A stretch of 44,396 bases of DNA from CANQDT01 sp051878935 (GTDB taxonomy: Bacteria > Bacillota > Clostridia > Lachnospirales > Lachnospiraceae). Each line of letters starts with the position of its first letter. Position 1 is the stretch's first letter. The stretch covers positions 1 through 44,396 of the forward strand of contig JBJELB010000061.1 of the NCBI GenBank assembly GCA_051878935.1, read 5' to 3'. Of this stretch, positions 43,635-44,396 are shown one piece after another. Below the pieces are notes generated by a model, which saw only the letters and a list, made by a program, of their open reading frames with translations, had not been told where the DNA came from and did no database searches. Position numbers and translations under genes: made by a program.

Positions 43635-44069
43635 ATGGAATTAAACTCAAATGAGATTCAGGCAATTTTGCCTCATAGATATCCTTTTTTATTAATTGAT
43701 AAGGTAACGGAATGCATTCCGGGAGAAAAAGCAACCGCTATCAAATGTGTGACAGCCAATGAGATGCATTTTCTGGGGCATTTTCCTCAGAAACATGTTA
43801 TGCCGGGAGTGTTAATCATCGAAGCACTGGCACAAACCGGAGCAGTTGCACTCCTTACGGAAGAAGAGAACAAAGGTAAGATTGTCTTGTTCGGAGGAAT
43901 TAAAGCAGCACGTTTCCGTCGCCAGGTTGTACCGGGCGATGTCCTGGAGCTGCATTGTGAGATGACTATGCGGAAAGGCCCGGTGGGAATTGGAAAAGCG
44001 ACTGCCTATGTGGACGGAAAAGTGGCTGTGTCAGCAGAACTGACATTTGCACTTGACAGCGAAAGCTGA
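43635..44069 (+). CDS. fabZ: 3-hydroxyacyl-ACP dehydratase
   Basis: The 144-residue hot-dog protein has LPHRYPFLLIDKV near the N-terminus and the catalytic H49 and E63 in GHFPQKHVMPGVLIIEALAQ. It dehydrates 3-hydroxyacyl-ACP in each cycle. It begins 14 bp after fabF. Confidence 0.96.
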   Translation: MELNSNEIQAILPHRYPFLLIDKVTECIPGEKATAIKCVTANEMHFLGHFPQKHVMPGVLIIEALAQTGAVALLTEEENKGKIVLFGGIKAARFRRQVVPGDVLELHCEMTMRKGPVGIGKATAYVDGKVAVSAELTFALDSES

Positions 44070-44102
44070 TATACTGAATGCATAGAACATAGGAGGTGTC
44101 GT

Positions 44103-44396
44103 ATGCTCCAGCAGTCATTCGATAGGGTATATTCAAAATTTAAATTACATTTTTACCAGAAAGTGTTTGAAAAATGGCAGGATCGGGAGGCTTCTCTCAC
44201 AACGGTAGAAACATTTTGCATGGAGATTATCTATGCCATGCACAATCCTACGATTAATGAGTTTGCTCAGGTAGCGAACCTGTCTTCACCAAATGCAGCT
44301 TATAAGGTAAATAATCTTGTGAAAAAAGGATACCTGCAGAAGATTCAGTCCGAAGAGGATAAGAGAGAATATCATCTTCAGGTAACTCAGAAATAT
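44103..44396 (+). CDS. MarR-family regulator, FabT-like (cut by window end)
   Basis: The first 98 residues are present, from ATG 44103 after AGGAGGT at 44091-44097, and the frame is open to the last base. NPTINEFAQVANLSSPNAAYKVNNLVKKGYLQKI is the winged helix, and SEEDKREYHLQVT is the wing, as in MarR proteins. It lies 33 bp behind fabZ as the apparent last gene of the operon. MarR proteins tied to fab clusters (FabT in streptococci and others) repress fatty-acid synthesis in answer to acyl-ACP, so the same is inferred here, although FabT is usually near the front of the cluster. Confidence 0.85.
   Translation, partial: MLQQSFDRVYSKFKLHFYQKVFEKWQDREASLTTVETFCMEIIYAMHNPTINEFAQVANLSSPNAAYKVNNLVKKGYLQKIQSEEDKREYHLQVTQKY

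Noticed and set aside
43033..43734. Long open frame of 233 codons on the minus strand
   Set aside because: It is antisense to fabF and the start of fabZ, has no ribosome site and is rich in His, Cys and Ser as expected for a shadow frame.
1..44396. CRISPR arrays, rRNA, intact insertion sequences or prophage genes
   Set aside because: No regularly spaced repeats, rRNA-like sequence, transposase or integrase could be found on either strand.

Overview
The window reads as a chromosomal segment of a low-GC, Gram-positive, anaerobic Firmicute, most likely a gut Lachnospiraceae/Clostridia member. Supporting signs are strong AGGAGG-type ribosome binding sites, sigma-A style promoters with 17-nt spacers, a CIRCE/HrcA heat-shock site, YesM/YesN-type two-component systems, a FabK-type (not FabI) fatty-acid synthesis cluster carrying all acetyl-CoA carboxylase subunits, and an iron-containing alcohol dehydrogenase. 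The species cannot be fixed from sequence reading alone.

Layout. 1-3.2 kb is an accessory patch: the end of an LCM-type methyltransferase, a decayed AAA/DUF4143 ATPase, a small acidic EF-hand-like protein, and an XRE regulator fused to a desulfoferrodoxin-like domain. 3.2-8.9 kb holds a large secreted alginate-lyase-like enzyme with three tandem discoidin-like repeats, divergent from a 7TM LytS/YesM-like kinase and AraC-type response regulator that may control it. 8.9-11.6 kb has a Crp/Fnr regulator divergent from a ferredoxin-type protein and an iron alcohol dehydrogenase, with a perfect 16-bp palindrome between them. 11.6-14.6 kb is sulfur assimilation (metY, cysK) facing an Rrf2 regulator, preceded by a remnant of a second XRE/desulfoferrodoxin gene. 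14.7-15.2 kb is an Hsp20 gene under CIRCE control.

15.3-24.5 kb is a complete sugar-sensing and uptake module: a membrane-anchored YtfQ-like binding protein, an AraC-type response regulator, a YesM-type kinase, a second lipoprotein binding protein, a double ATPase and two permeases. The promoters in front of the two binding-protein genes share an upstream element at exactly the same distance from the -35 box, which makes it the best candidate binding site for the response regulator. A DUF512 radical-SAM-like gene follows.

26-32 kb is the most unusual stretch: a zinc-ribbon membrane protein interrupted by an amber codon at position 5, an ECF sigma factor fused through a transmembrane helix to a BspA-like leucine-rich extracellular domain, a second zinc-ribbon/one-TM protein with a large outer domain, and a secreted papain-like protease with a dockerin-like tail. 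32.2-33.9 kb has an orphan HipB-like antitoxin and a DUF2325-DUF3793-flavodoxin operon behind two copies of a GTTAG-N6-CTAAC palindrome, probably a metal (DtxR-type) operator.

33.9 kb to the end is one long fatty-acid synthesis operon: acpP-accB-accC-accD-accA-fabH-fabK-(NMO-like paralogue)-fabD-fabG-fabF-fabZ-marR, with tight gaps and several ATGA overlaps. The terminal MarR gene, cut by the window edge, is the likely FabT-like regulator.
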